Source: Bimastos eiseni
Taxonomy: Eukaryota; Annelida; Clitellata; Crassiclitellata; Lumbricidae
Direction: 5' to 3'
Assembly: GCA_959347315.1 (NCBI GenBank)
Contig: OY365817.1
Location: forward strand, 4,446,643 to 4,510,642
DNA length: 64,000 nucleotides
In this document: one piece after another, positions 1-10,961 of the stretch
How positions within the stretch are numbered: the stretch's first letter is position 1
Layout of the letters: every line of letters begins with the position of its first letter
Notes under the pieces: generated by a model
The model's input: only the letters and a program-made list of their open reading frames with translations
Databases searched by the model: none
Told to the model about the DNA's origin: nothing
Program-made: the position numbers and the translations under genes

Positions 1-2
1 CG

Positions 3-1796
3 GCAACCCACGCCGCTAGACGATTCCTGACCAGCATGGACACGAATTCAATAATGGTGAAGCTTGACATTTCGAACGCTTTCAATAGCTTGCACCGAGA
101 TTTCATGCTCGCATCAGTGGACGAACTCATTCCTGATTTATCCGCATATTGCCATCTTGCCTAAGCCGCGGCGACATCTCTGAAATTCGGGAGATTCACG
201 ATACAATCGCAAGAAGGTTCGCAACAGGGCGATCCCTTGGGACCTCTCCTTTTCTGCCTACCGCTACAGCCGATCCTTAACCACCTGCTTTCACCATTGG
301 CCTTTGGAAACCTCGACGACCTCACCTTGGGCGGAGATCCTAAGGTGGTGGAGGCGGATGTTAACTCGATCGAAGAGGGATGTCTGCAACTAGGCCTCAC
401 GCTCAACCGCAAAAAATGCGAACTCATATCTTCTGACACCCATATCAACGACGTTAGTCAAGGCTTCCTAGGACAGTTCGCCCGAGTCAATGCATCTTCG
501 GCCGTGCTCCTAGGGGCTCCGCTTTCCACGACGGATGCTCTGCTTTCAGCCATCGATACCTGTGTGGCCGACCTCGGAATTGCCCTCGACAGGTTGCAAC
601 TAATCGCTAGACAAGACGCTCTACTGATCCTTAGACATTCGATCGGCTCGCCTAAACTCATGCATTTATTGAGATGCACCCCTTGCCACGACCACCCGCG
701 TCTATGGGCTTACGATGATCTACTGCGAGGAGGGATCGAGCGAATCTTCAACATTTCGATGACCAATGACCAATGGGGTCAGGCCACTCTCCCGATCAGG
801 ATGGGAGGACTGGGAATTAGGAGGGCGTCCTCGCTGGCACTTCCCGCCTTTTTGGCTTCAGCCGCGGGCACTCTCCAGATCCAGTCCCTCATCTTAGAAT
901 CAGCAGCGGTGAAATCGGACTCGGCATGCGACTCGGCGATGTCTACCTGGCTTCAACTTACCGAAGCTTCTGCCCCGACGACGCCAGGCCATAAACAAGC
1001 CCACTTTGACAGACCGCTGTTAAACGCGGTTCTGTCTGCACTAGAAGAAAAGCTACAGGATCCCTACGACCAGGCGAGACTAAGGGCCTTGCAGTCACCA
1101 CACGCCTCGGACTGGCTATACGCTCTCCCGCTCGTTTCTCGCGATCTCAGACTGGAGGACGATACCGTGAGGGTGGCGGTCGGCCTACGTTTAGGGGTGG
1201 CCATCTGTGAGCCGCACACCTGCGCATGCGGCGCCTTCGTCTCTGCCAGAGGCGCACATGGCCTGTCCTGTTCATTGGGTTTTGGCCGTCAAGCAAGACA
1301 CTGTAATATCAACGACCTTATCCATCGCAGCCTCAACAGAGCCGGTATTCCAGCAGTCAAGGAACCGTCAGGTCTTTCCAGATTAGATGGAAAGAGACCG
1401 GACGGGCAGACCCTGATACCGTGGAGTGGGGGGCGGACCTTACTTTGGGACGCAACTGTGGTGGACACAGTGGCCGCTTCCTATATCCCCGAAACAGCTT
1501 CCATAGCTGGAGGAGCGGCGGAGATAGCAGCCACAAGGAAACACACAAAATATTCTGAGCTAGAGAAGAAATACACTTTTGTTCCAATCGCTATAGAAAC
1601 CTTCGGTCCCCTCAATAGTGAGGGCCTCGCCTTTCTGTCTGAGACTGAACGCCGACTTTCGACAACTACCGGTGACACCCGAGAGACAAACTTCCTTTTC
1701 CAGAACTTGTCGGCATTGATCCAACGTTTCAATGCGGTGGCGTTTCAGGGCACCATGTCAAGATTACAGTCCACTTTCAAGCGGCGACCCAGATAG
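3..1796 (+). pseudogene. Non-LTR retrotransposon with restriction-like endonuclease, copy 1 (5' cut by window edge)
   Basis: The reading frame starting at base 3 encodes the palm of a reverse transcriptase followed by the C-terminal half of an RLE-type (R2/R4-like) LINE protein. The order is VKLDISNAF (RT motif A), QQGDPLGPL, the DD box as NLDDLTLGG, then a Cys/His cluster near 1210-1300 and KRPDG...WDATVVDT near 1390-1460. That last stretch resembles the PD-(D/E)xK endonuclease of R2/R4 elements. A TAA stop interrupts the frame at 162-164, and the aromatic residue normally before the DD pair is Asn here (copy 2 has YLDD). The copy is therefore probably dead. It ends with TAG at 1794-1796, shortly before an (AAT)n tract. 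The protein aligns along its whole length with copy 2 but is clearly diverged, so these are two separate insertions. Confidence 0.85.
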
Positions 1797-1826
1797 CATG
1801 ATAACAGATCCGTTGGCAATGCCAAT

Positions 1827-1873
1827 GATGAATAATAATAATAATAATAACAATAATAATAATGTTAATAATG

Positions 1874-1928
<55 letters not shown>

Positions 1929-1996
1929 TAATAATAATAATAACAAAAATGATAATAATAATGATAATAATAATTATAATAATGATAATAATCCTA
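1827..1996. repeat. (AAT)n microsatellite joining the two RLE elements
   Basis: An imperfect AAT/AAC/GAT run follows copy 1 and precedes copy 2. R4/Dong-type elements are known to insert into TAA repeats, so the tract can serve both as 3' tail and as target. Confidence 0.9.
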
Positions 1997-2292
1997 ATAG
2001 GATTTGAGGCAGCGGACGTGGTGGGCGGAAAATTTTTAATGTCCGACTATTTAGCAAAAATACCGCGTAACGAGTAATCGTCAGAGTTGGATTTTAGCAT
2101 CGTCTAATGGATTAACAACTCGTGACCCGATTGATTATATTCACCACATCTTATTCGCCAAGACCACAACACGATTGGTTTGTCAAACTTTCGTTTCAAC
2201 TTATATGTAGCCGTGCATTTGAATTGATGGCCGCTTGCCATGCTTTAAGGCCAGCGGCGTCAACGTTGCCAATGGCAACGATTACTGTTTAA
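1997..2292 (+). other. Presumed 5' untranslated leader of RLE element copy 2
   Basis: This stretch lies between the (AAT)n tract and the first open frame of copy 2. It has no long ORF. By position it would be the element's leader and internal promoter; nothing in the sequence proves that. Confidence 0.4.
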
Positions 2293-5243
2293 ATGGCGGC
2301 GCATTTGAAAACAAACCGATTTGAAACTCAGATGAGTCAAAAACCTTGTAAGGGCCAGGGGGTTTGCGGGGTGTGTTGGTTGTCCTTCAAAACCCATGCC
2401 TCAGATGGCACGATGCACCGGCACGGCCCTCGAACCGCCCCTTGTCCAGGTTCCGACCAGCCACCGGCGGACGGCCCTTTAAAGCATAATACCACAAGAT
2501 AGCCGTCTTCTACCACTAGCGTGCAGATCTCTTACTCACGGGAGCTCTCGACGGACGTTGGGCCGATCGCTTCTCAGCTCTCACATCCTGTTTCACCCGG
2601 TCTTCTGATTAAGAGAATCCCAAAAGCAGCAAGGCCATCTTGTGCTGCTCTCCTGGCCGATATAATCCAAGCAATTGTAAGAGAACCAAATTGCGTTGCA
2701 AAATGGTTCGATTTGCTGGCCTTCGGTGGAACTGTACTAGTGAAGCCAAGAAGAGGTGGACGAAAGCACAACATGACCAAGATGATTTTGTGCCGCATTA
2801 CCGAATGGGGACTACAGGGACCAGACCAGTCGACTAACGATGAATTCCACTGACGTCAAGTCGTAAGCTCAAGTCCGCTAAATGCGACCACGCCAGGTAT
2901 TTAGCCTCAACAGTTGCAAGCAAGCTGGAGGAAGGCAATTTCAAGGCAGCCATCCGTCTCATCTGCGGCGAGGATAAACCGGCACTGGACACACCTGAAA
3001 CTCTGGCCGCGCTTAAGAAAAAGCACCCGCCTGCACCAGTGGACAGGAGAACCCCATGTGATCCAGACAGTTCCGATCGCTTCATCCCGCTTCAAGTTTC
3101 TAAAGAAGATGTCGCTAGGGCAATCTCCTCTTTCCCTGCGGGTTCGGCTGGTGGTCCAGATGGCATTACTCCACAACACTTAAAGGATCTGATGGCCTAT
3201 GGAGTAGATGACAACATCGGGCAACATCTATCTGACCTTGTCAATCTGCTCCTAAAGGGAGGTCTATCCGAAGAGGTGAATGAGGTCATCTATGGGGCAA
3301 ACCTTTTAGCCCTGAGCAAGAAGGACGGAGGCATAAGACCGATCGCCGTGGGCTACACATGGCGTCGTCTGGCGGCAAAGTGCGCTAATTCGCATGCGGT
3401 AACAAGGCTGTCTCAACTGCTCGCCCCCATTCAGCTTGGGGTAGGCATTCCAGGAGGCGCTGAGGCAGCTGTCCATGCGACACGTCGCTGGATTTCCACA
3501 ATGCCTGAGGACAGCGTCCTAGTGAAGCTCGACTTCGCCAATGCCTTTAACACTCTGCGCAGAGATTTTCTTCTAGAGGCAGTTGCTAGAGAGATCCCAG
3601 AGCTCTACCACTTTGCTCACGCTGCCTATTCAAACCGTCCACTGTTGCGCTATGGTTCAAACACAATTCGATCCGAAGAAGGAACGCAGCAAGGCGATCC
3701 TTTGGGACCTCTGGAATTCTGTCTTGTGCTGCAACCGATTCTGATGAAGCTTCGTTCGGATCTGCGTATCGGATATCTGGATGACCTGACATTGGGAGGT
3801 AACAAGGAAACAGTGGCCGACGACGTTCAATTAATCGAGCAGGAATCAAAGAATCTGGGATTGCTATTGAACCGCAGCAAATGCGAAATCGCGTGTCACA
3901 ACACCCAGATGCCGAACAATGACCCTGCGTTCCAAGAGTTCACGAGCATAGCCCTCGAGGACATGACCTTGTTGGGTGCACCTCTAATTTCAGGTCCAGC
4001 TGTGAACATGGTCGTTAATTCAAAGGCCAATGACCTCGAGAGGGCAATCGGAAGATTGTCCTTGCTTTATACACATGACGCTCTGGTTCTGCTGAGAAAC
4101 AGTCTAAGTGTACCGAAGCTCTTGTACAGTCTGCGCACAGCCGTCTGCGCTGATTGCCCGGGCTTGGCTCGGTTTGATCAACTGCTGAGAGAAGGACTGT
4201 CAACCATTTTAAATGTGGACCTTGACGATGACCGCTGGCTCCAGGCTTCTTTGCCGGTGAGAGATGGTGGTCTGGGAGTTCGTTGTGCATCTACGCTGGC
4301 ACTTTCTGCCTTTCTGGCTTCTGCTGCTAGTACAAGCGAACTCCAGGCATGCATCCTACCAACAGAGTCTGCTGAGGAACCATATGAACTTGCGAGTTCA
4401 GCACTCAACGCTTGGAAGACCCTGACAGATGCAGAACCACCAACAGGAGCAGCGAGTTATCGCCAGAAAGAATGGGACCTCCGATTCACAGACAAGGCAT
4501 GGAAAGGTCTGCTGGATTCCAATAACAATCCATGCGACCGTGCTCGCCTGCTGGCCTCACTAGCACCTCATTCTGGAGACTGGATGCTAGCGCCCCCTGT
4601 GACTGCCCTAGGCCTGCGCCTCTCAAACGAGGATGTACGACTGGCAGCCGGGTTGAGGCTAGGAACGACGCTCTGCGAGCCACATTTGTGTCACCAATGT
4701 CAAGAGAGCGTCGACGCAAAAGGGCTCCATGGACTAATTTGTAGAAGAGGCAGCGGAAAACATCAACGACACAGCATGTTGAACGATATCATCTGGAGAG
4801 CTCTTGGCAGGGCGAAGATTCCAGCGCAAAAGGAACCTCTCGGCTTGCTAAGAGAAGATGGAAAGCGACCGGACGGCGTCACGCTCATTCCTTGGACACG
4901 TGGTCGATGTCTGGCATGGGATGTGACAGTGCCCGACACCTACGCCAAGTCACATCTTGTCGACACATCTATCAGAGCTGGCGAAGCAGCCGAACGCGCA
5001 GCTAAGACGAAGAGGGCCAAGTTATCCACCATAACCAACACCCACGACTTCGTAGCCCTCTCCTTGGAATCCGGCGGCGCTTGGAGCAGTGAAGGACTGC
5101 AGTTCATCTCAGAGTTGGGTAGTCGAACGAGTGCTGCAACCCACGATCCAATGGAGACGTCATTTCTGTTCCAACGTATCTCAGTTGTTCTTCAGCGTGG
5201 GAACGCAGTCTGCCTCTTCGGGACATTGCCAACACTCCATTAG
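2293..5243 (+). pseudogene. Non-LTR retrotransposon with restriction-like endonuclease, copy 2 (near full length)
   Basis: This copy encodes one roughly 980-aa polyprotein in three pieces. The first (2293-2502) has a C2H2-like finger (CGVC...H..H). An in-frame TAG at 2500-2502 separates it from the second (2503-2853). A frameshift near 2850 leads to the third, which carries the reverse transcriptase and endonuclease to TAG at 5241-5243. RT landmarks are GGPDGIT, VKLDFANAF, QQGDPLGPL and GYLDDLTLGG (about 3767-3800). The C-terminus has C..C...H...C around 4680-4750 and KRPDG...WDVTVPDT near 4860-4940, the RLE signature. The C2H2 finger, RT and RLE order fits the R2/R4/NeSL/Hero type of LINE. 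With an AAT tail on both sides, R4/Dong is the best guess. The TAG and frameshift argue against present activity, although the RT/RLE frame itself is open. Confidence 0.85.
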
Positions 5244-5284
5244 CTCATCATGGGCGATAACAGCATAATGTGAAACATATATGT

Positions 5285-5516
5285 ATAATAATAATAATAA
5301 TGATAATAATAATAATAATAATAATAATAATTATAGATAATAATAATAATAATAATAATAATGACAACAATGATAATAATGATAAAAATAATGATAACAA
5401 TAATTATAATGATAACAATAATTATAATGACATTAATAATAATGATAATAATGATGATAATAATAATGACAATAATAATAATGATGATAATAATGATAAA
5501 AATAATGATAATGATA

Positions 5517-5584
<68 letters not shown>
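5285..5584. repeat. (AAT)n to (GAT)n microsatellite, 3' tail of RLE copy 2
   Basis: About 300 bases of AAT-type repeats that change into a pure GAT run near 5517-5584. It starts about 40 bases after the stop codon of copy 2. Confidence 0.9.
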
Positions 5585-5589
5585 CTTTA

Positions 5590-6290
5590 CATCCTATTGA
5601 ATGATCGGAGTTGACGCAAAAGTCGGCAGAACCAATTAACTAAGTCGTTAGATGAGACTCTGAGTCTGTGTCTAAGTTTGGCTCCAGATAATACAATCAA
5701 ACCTGTGAATGCAATACAGTACGACAGTTTCTGACACCCGATTACCTGGATCCGCTTATCCTGATTGGTTGATTAACTTTGAAAACAGGATAAATTGGAC
5801 AAGCAATTAAAGAAGATCTGTAGGCCTATTGTTTGCATCTTTGTAGGGTCTATGTTTGCATCTTCGTTTATTTGACACATAGCAGTAGTTCACATGATGC
5901 GAGTCGACTTGGTAGCCTTCGGAATTGGGTTCGATTTTAGTTCAATTCTACTCCATAGATTGTTATCTTTTCATTGCAACTTTGTCAGTAGCTTGAAGTT
6001 TTATTTTAAATTATGTCCTCCGTAGAGTGGTTCTGCTGTCTCACAATCAACGCATTCGACATCATGATCGATTCTGGGACTTTGACTACGATTTAACTTT
6101 AACAACGGCCACACTGTGAATATAGGAGTGTCGATGGGCTGCTGGCTGTTTGAGTTGAGTTGCTGAAACAGGAACTGGATTATCAGTGGGGCCCCCTAGT
6201 GATTGAAAGTAGAAGCGGTCGATTCCGATTTATTCCTTAGCTTGATGACGTTCGTTTTCCCCTTTCTATTATATCTTAAAGGGCACCATA
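5590..6290. other. Intergenic, nothing recognised
   Basis: AT-rich sequence without a credible ORF, splice-bounded exon or clear repeat. Confidence 0.5.
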
Positions 6291-6549
6291 GCCCCATCCA
6301 TATATTACGTGCGTAAATATCTCCCCTCCCTGTTGCACCGAGTACACTTCGTGAACCCCTCCCCATGCGTAACGTACACTTGAGCTTACCACTTCCCCTA
6401 TTGCAAAGGTTAAGTAGCTAAAGCCATCTATAAGAGAAATAATAAGACATTGATTTTACCACAGGCCATTTTTGTTAAGCATCATCATATTTAACAGCTT
6501 GAATTTGTTAACTGTCAAGGAGAAATCAAACACTAACAACGCTTGCATT

Positions 6550-7628
6550 TAAGGAGCCCCTAAAGGGACATGAAAGAAGAATATTTTATCTCGTGCGCAC
6601 GAGATAACAACTCGTTCCCACGACTTACTAAGTCGTGCGCACGAGTTATTAACTCGTTCCCTCGACTTACTAACTCGTGCGCACGAGTTAACAACTCATT
6701 CCCTCGACTTACTAACTCGTGCGCACGAGATAACAACTCGTTCCCTCGACTTAATAAGTCGTGCGCACGACTTATTTATTTGACCAATAGCAGGCCGACT
6801 TTCTGTGACGTAAGCAAACTTCTATTTCGGGGATATAATGGCGTCGCTGCAACAATTGGCAACGAGGTTGAAATGGGACAACGGCGATTTGTCGTTTTAG
6901 CGCCCCAAATTCCACAACACAACTCATACGATAAATCACGGGGATAACTCTATCTGATATTGTCAGCATTTTATCTCTGTCAGTCTGAACATCATTTTCA
7001 TTTTCGTTTTCATATTCGTCTGCAGAGTGATATCCCCAGTCTGGCACACGCTCAGCGTACAAACGGCATCACAAATAACATTGTAGCTTTAAATGCTTTC
7101 CTTATAGACCAAAGCCTTTCACACCACATTATTATACAACCCTATAGTAGTAGTAATCGAAATCTCCAGACTTCTAAAGCGTCACTTGAAAGCTATGCGC
7201 AGGGCACCAGCTTATTTAGAAGCGCTGCGTCAAATCGAAAGGGTTGTCCAAATGATAGTCCGTGGGAGGTCAGAGTTCAGTTTCCAGAAGGTCAGCATGG
7301 AGGCAGAGTAGCTGTTAAGGAGGGCATCGCTTTCGTCGAGGAGTGACAGGTGTCATGTAATGAGTCTGGGTAAGAGATATTGAAAAGGTGAGATTTAAGT
7401 TTAGAATGGAATGCCCGAAACACTCTATGTCTTAAACATTGTTTCGTTTATAGAACTATGTGTTTCTCCATAAATACTAAAATAGAAGCGTGTTTACGTC
7501 ACAGAAAAGTCGGCCTGCTATTGGTCAAATAAGTCGTGCGCACGACTTATTAAGTCGAGGGAACGAGTTGTTATCTCGTGCGCACGAGATAAAATATTCT
7601 TCTTTCATGTCCCTTTAGGGGTTCCGTA
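6550..7628. mobile_element. Non-autonomous foldback element with long terminal inverted repeats
   Basis: The left end (about 6550-6815) reappears as its reverse complement at about 7495-7628. Both contain CCCCTAAAGGGACATG, the TCGTGCGCACGA palindromes and a TTGACCAATAGCAGGCCGAC block. The left arm is longer because a 42-bp palindromic unit is expanded there. The interior (6816-7494) has no convincing coding sequence. The element is flanked by TGCATTT at 6544-6550 and 7629-7635. Depending on where the first base is placed, the target duplication is 7 or 8 bp. A homologous empty site is present near 52497-52505. The 8-bp reading would suit a hAT-type transposase supplied in trans. Confidence 0.75.
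6588..6773. repeat. Five-copy 42-bp array of perfect palindromes
   Basis: Palindromic cores built on TCGTGCGCACGA start at 6588, 6630, 6672, 6714 and 6756, an exact 42-bp period. Flanks alternate between CTCG..CGAG and AAGTCG..CGACTT forms. The opposite arm at about 7532-7592 has only two cores. Confidence 0.9.
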
Positions 7629-7810
7629 TGCATTTGAAACAGTTTTAAGGCTACATAAAATTGAATAAGCAGGATAAGAGTCTGTGATTGGGTTTACAAT
7701 TCTGATTTTCATATTCCATATTGTGGACGTCATAATTAGACAATTATATTTGCGTATGTACATATTTTTTGGACCCCCTCCCCTACCATATGCACCCGTA
7801 CGCAAAATCG

Positions 7811-7889
7811 CCGATAATTGAAGCCCCCTTCCACTCGCGTACGTAATATTATTACGTACGCTGCGCGTGGAAGGGGCTTCAATTATCGG
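7811..7889. repeat. Near-perfect hairpin centred on TAATATTATTA
   Basis: Arms of about 38 bases: CCGATAATTGAAGCCCCC... on the left pairs with ...GGGGCTTCAATTATCGG on the right, with CGTACG next to the short loop. It lies at one end of the MITE-like repeat. Confidence 0.85.
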
Positions 7890-7995
7890 GGTATTGTATA
7901 TTACATATTATATGGACGGCCCCTAATGCGATGAGGCAGATGAGCGAGCGACGAGAGTATATTCCGTTTAACAGACCCTGATGATGTGGTTCTGT

Positions 7996-8116
7996 ATCGA
8001 TAGTCCGAAGGTTCAACAATAGTCCGAAGGTTCGATAGTCCGAAGGTTCAATAATAGTCCGAAGGTTCGATAGTCCGAAGGTTCAATAATAGTCCGAAGG
8101 TTCGATAGTCCGAAGA
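7996..8116. repeat. Tandem repeat of ATAGTCCGAAGGTTC
   Basis: Seven to eight copies of a 15-base core, spaced 17-19 bases apart in an alternating pattern that makes a composite unit of about 35 bases. Confidence 0.85.
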
Positions 8117-8592
8117 AAAAGATGTCCAACCGGTCTGCCGTGACAAACTTTAAGCAAGCCAAGTTAGATAAAAGAGGGTAATAATTACTCATGAGTTGAT
8201 TACAGTGCACGACCAATGTACTGTTTTGAGTCTTTAGAGGAGAACTTAGTACAAGGACAATGCCGTTTGTCATTAACCAATCTCTTGGCCTTCGTCCATT
8301 TAAATTTAGTTTCAGTACAATTACAGTTATAATAACAGTGTGTCAGTTTAGCAATCACGTGACACTCTCTCCTCGCAGGTTCGTCTATTGAGTCAAAGCG
8401 ATTCAATAGAAACTAAGACACTGAAAAGGCAAATAGTCCATGTTGGCTAATAATTAGGCATCAAACGATGGCGCACCAAAACTTAATCGTAATCAGGTCA
8501 ACAGATAACGAGTGAGTTTGTGCGCGGGAGAATCAATTTGTTAAAGAAATATAACCAGAAGCCTCAGACATATTCAATTAGATGCCAGATCA

Positions 8593-8635
<43 letters not shown>
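8593..8635. repeat. (TCTG)n microsatellite
   Basis: Ten or so perfect copies of TCTG. Shorter TCTG runs recur near 9280-9330 and 10283-10313. Confidence 0.95.
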
Positions 8636-8636
<1 letters not shown>

Positions 8637-8639
8637 GGT

Positions 8640-10815
8640 CGTCTGTCGTTTGATTATTTTAGCTTTCTGACGGGGATCAACTGACGCGATACCCAGTCAC
8701 GGGCCTCTTATAAAATACGGAAGTGGACGTATTCGATAGCAAAAAATGATAGGTACGGTAATAATAGGCCTATTAGGCCTATGCAGATGCTTGAAGTTTA
8801 AACTAATTGTACTTAAGGGTCAGTAATATTTTATACAAAAAACATAAATTAGAACTTGAACAACTGATATTAGTATTTTTATGCGTTGATTGCGGACCCT
8901 TAATTAGCAGTTGCAGGGTACCTGGTCAATGAGGGCATTTGCCTCCTACTCCCTTTTCGGCGGGTCCTGCGCCAAGTAGCCCTCTCTTGCACCAACCCTG
9001 CATGCATGACGGAAAATGTTTGATCCCTTTTCATTGTGGCAAAAACATCAATGGCAATAGAAATTTATATTAGATTTGAAATGACTTTGAATTCTCTCTA
9101 AAACGCCATTAGTTTAAAAAGTATTAAATGGCTTCTGTGGGTAATATTGAGGTCAAACAGTTCAACAAGTTCAAGGCAGAAGGATTTAGAGACGCAAATG
9201 GTGATCGGAAGGAAATCATCCGCTCCATTTTTAAGACTCGATCTAATACACAAAAAACACCCTCCCTTTTCTCTGTCTGTCTGTATCGCTAACTGTGTCT
9301 GTCCTTCTGTCGATCCATCATTCTGTCTGTCTCTCTGTGTCTCGCTCGCTCTTTGTCTCTGCCTCATTATCAGACCCTGGCTGGGGCAGAGCAGAGCAGA
9401 AACAAGTGGCATCGATGCATTCTGAAAATTGAGGGGGGAGTGGTGGTGGTGGCTGATATCGTTGACGATCCGCTTTTGTCATTGTCGTTTGCACTGGGAC
9501 TGAAATGGATGGATGACTATGACCTATATAAATGGATGGATTATTATGACCTACATATATCAGCGCAATTCAGAATCCTCCCAGAGATACATCTGGCAAT
9601 CTCCCTAATGCTCTCCAACGATCCAATCAACAAAATTATGTAAGTGCAGCCGTTGGAATATTTTTTTTATTAATTACGATCCTCTTTGAATATTATGTAT
9701 TAGTTTTATTACTGTTATTGTGTTTTTAGGCAGCACGTACAATACATGTACATGCCTGTAATCATGAACAATGATGAACGATAAGTAATAAGTGAGCATT
9801 GAACACACCTCTCCAGTCTCTCTCTGGGAACGAACATGCATCATGCACACAGCACAGAATGTAGTTTGGGTGAAGCTACAAATAGTCATATTCATTGGGC
9901 CCACAAAAGACACATGGTGTGACAACGGAGACGATTTGGGTCCCGCTAGATGGAGCCCTAATGTAGGCCCCGCTGATATGGCCAACAGGGAGAGCGGTCT
10001 CATTGACTGGATATTTTGACTTGATCACGGTTTTTGGTGCGTCATCAGTTCATGTCTTCTTCGATACACATCAGCGCTTTGGAAGTTACTAGTTACTAAT
10101 TATAATAATAATTACAATGGATTAATATCATAAGCAGCAGAGAACCGTGTTAGAAGCTCTAAGTCAAAATATAAGCGACCGACCAAATCATGCAAGCAAA
10201 CAAACACAGCAGCAGCAGACTAGTAATTAAGTAAATATTATAAGAATCTCTAGGACAGAGACCAGACATCATTACACAAACAGCTGTCTGTCTGTCTGTA
10301 TCTGTCTGTCTGTGTCTTTCTATCTGTATGTGTCTCTGCCAAAACAAATCGTCCTATGATGAACGCTGAAGCAACCCATAACACTGGAATCTGAAGAATA
10401 GAAAACCAACATTTGTCTGTACTGCATGCAAAGTGAATTGCACACGATTTATGTAGCATATTTAAAAGTCTAAGATTTATTTAGCGTCTTCTTAGTATAA
10501 TATTTATGCAGGATATGTTCAAGATATGTCAAAAGAATCGTCGATTTGGCTGCATAGGTTTCATCCGTTCATCTGCACAGAGCCTCTCGTCAGCCTCTTC
10601 GATTTGCTTAGAGCGTCACTTGGCCGCACAGGTAGAGTTTCTGTAGAAGTAGTTGATACAGAATGCATATATATGCAATCATCCTGTCATTACGTTGCCA
10701 TACAAAACGCTGCTTCTATTATTACTACAAATGATGCATCCTACAATTATGTCAATGTCTTCTTTTAGGGTCCACATAAATAGAAATAAATCCTGATAAC
10801 AATCTAATTTGGTTC
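8640..10815. other. Intergenic DNA downstream of the tetraspanin gene
   Basis: No exon-like ORF, RNA gene or structured repeat could be supported apart from short TCTG runs. Confidence 0.5.
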
Positions 10816-10821
10816 TTTATT
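10816..10821 (-). terminator. Likely polyadenylation signal of the tetraspanin gene
   Basis: AATAAA on the minus strand, 80 bases beyond the stop codon at 10902-10904. The position suits a short 3' untranslated region; the cleavage site is not defined. Confidence 0.5.
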
Positions 10822-10901
10822 ATTTATCGTTTTTAATAGTCATGATAATTATGGTTAGACGTTGCAACCTACCTTGTAGTGTGGAATCAATATCTTCAAA
10901 G

Positions 10902-10961
10902 TCAGGCCATATTTTCTTTGATGGCACAGCAGAGCAACATTGAGAATATCATTCCAAGGAA
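10902..10961 (-). CDS. Tetraspanin exon 7 (end of TM4, stop)
   Basis: Encodes [19 protein letters not shown] and TGA after a CATTTAG acceptor. It completes TM4 and gives the short cytosolic tail usual for the family. Confidence 0.9.
   Translation of the reverse strand, partial: FLGMIFSMLLCCAIKENMA

Larger units (their letters stand above)
6292..7925. repeat. MITE-like repeat (GGACGGCCCC / CGTACG ends), copy split by a later insertion
   Basis: The outer parts (about 6292-6549 and 7629-7925) together are homologous, in reverse orientation, to 52270-52755. The termini carry CCATCCATATATTACG and TTATATGGACGGCCCC, with CGTACG-rich, C/G-homopolymer-rich subterminal blocks and an AT-rich centre. 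The two halves are separated exactly by the foldback element at 6550-7628. It is non-coding. Confidence 0.75.

Noticed and set aside
1732..2077. ORFs of poly-Asn/poly-Ile over AAT repeats (also 5270-5614, 47734-48003)
   Set aside because: They are translations of microsatellites without gene context.
6570..6947. ORF with a 14-residue repeat (SCARxNNSFPRLTx)
   Set aside because: The 42-bp palindromic array is a multiple of three, so an open frame with a protein-like repeat arises automatically; the opposite arm does not preserve it.
10159..10459. ORFs spanning TCTG repeats
   Set aside because: Low-complexity translation; no splice-bounded exon.
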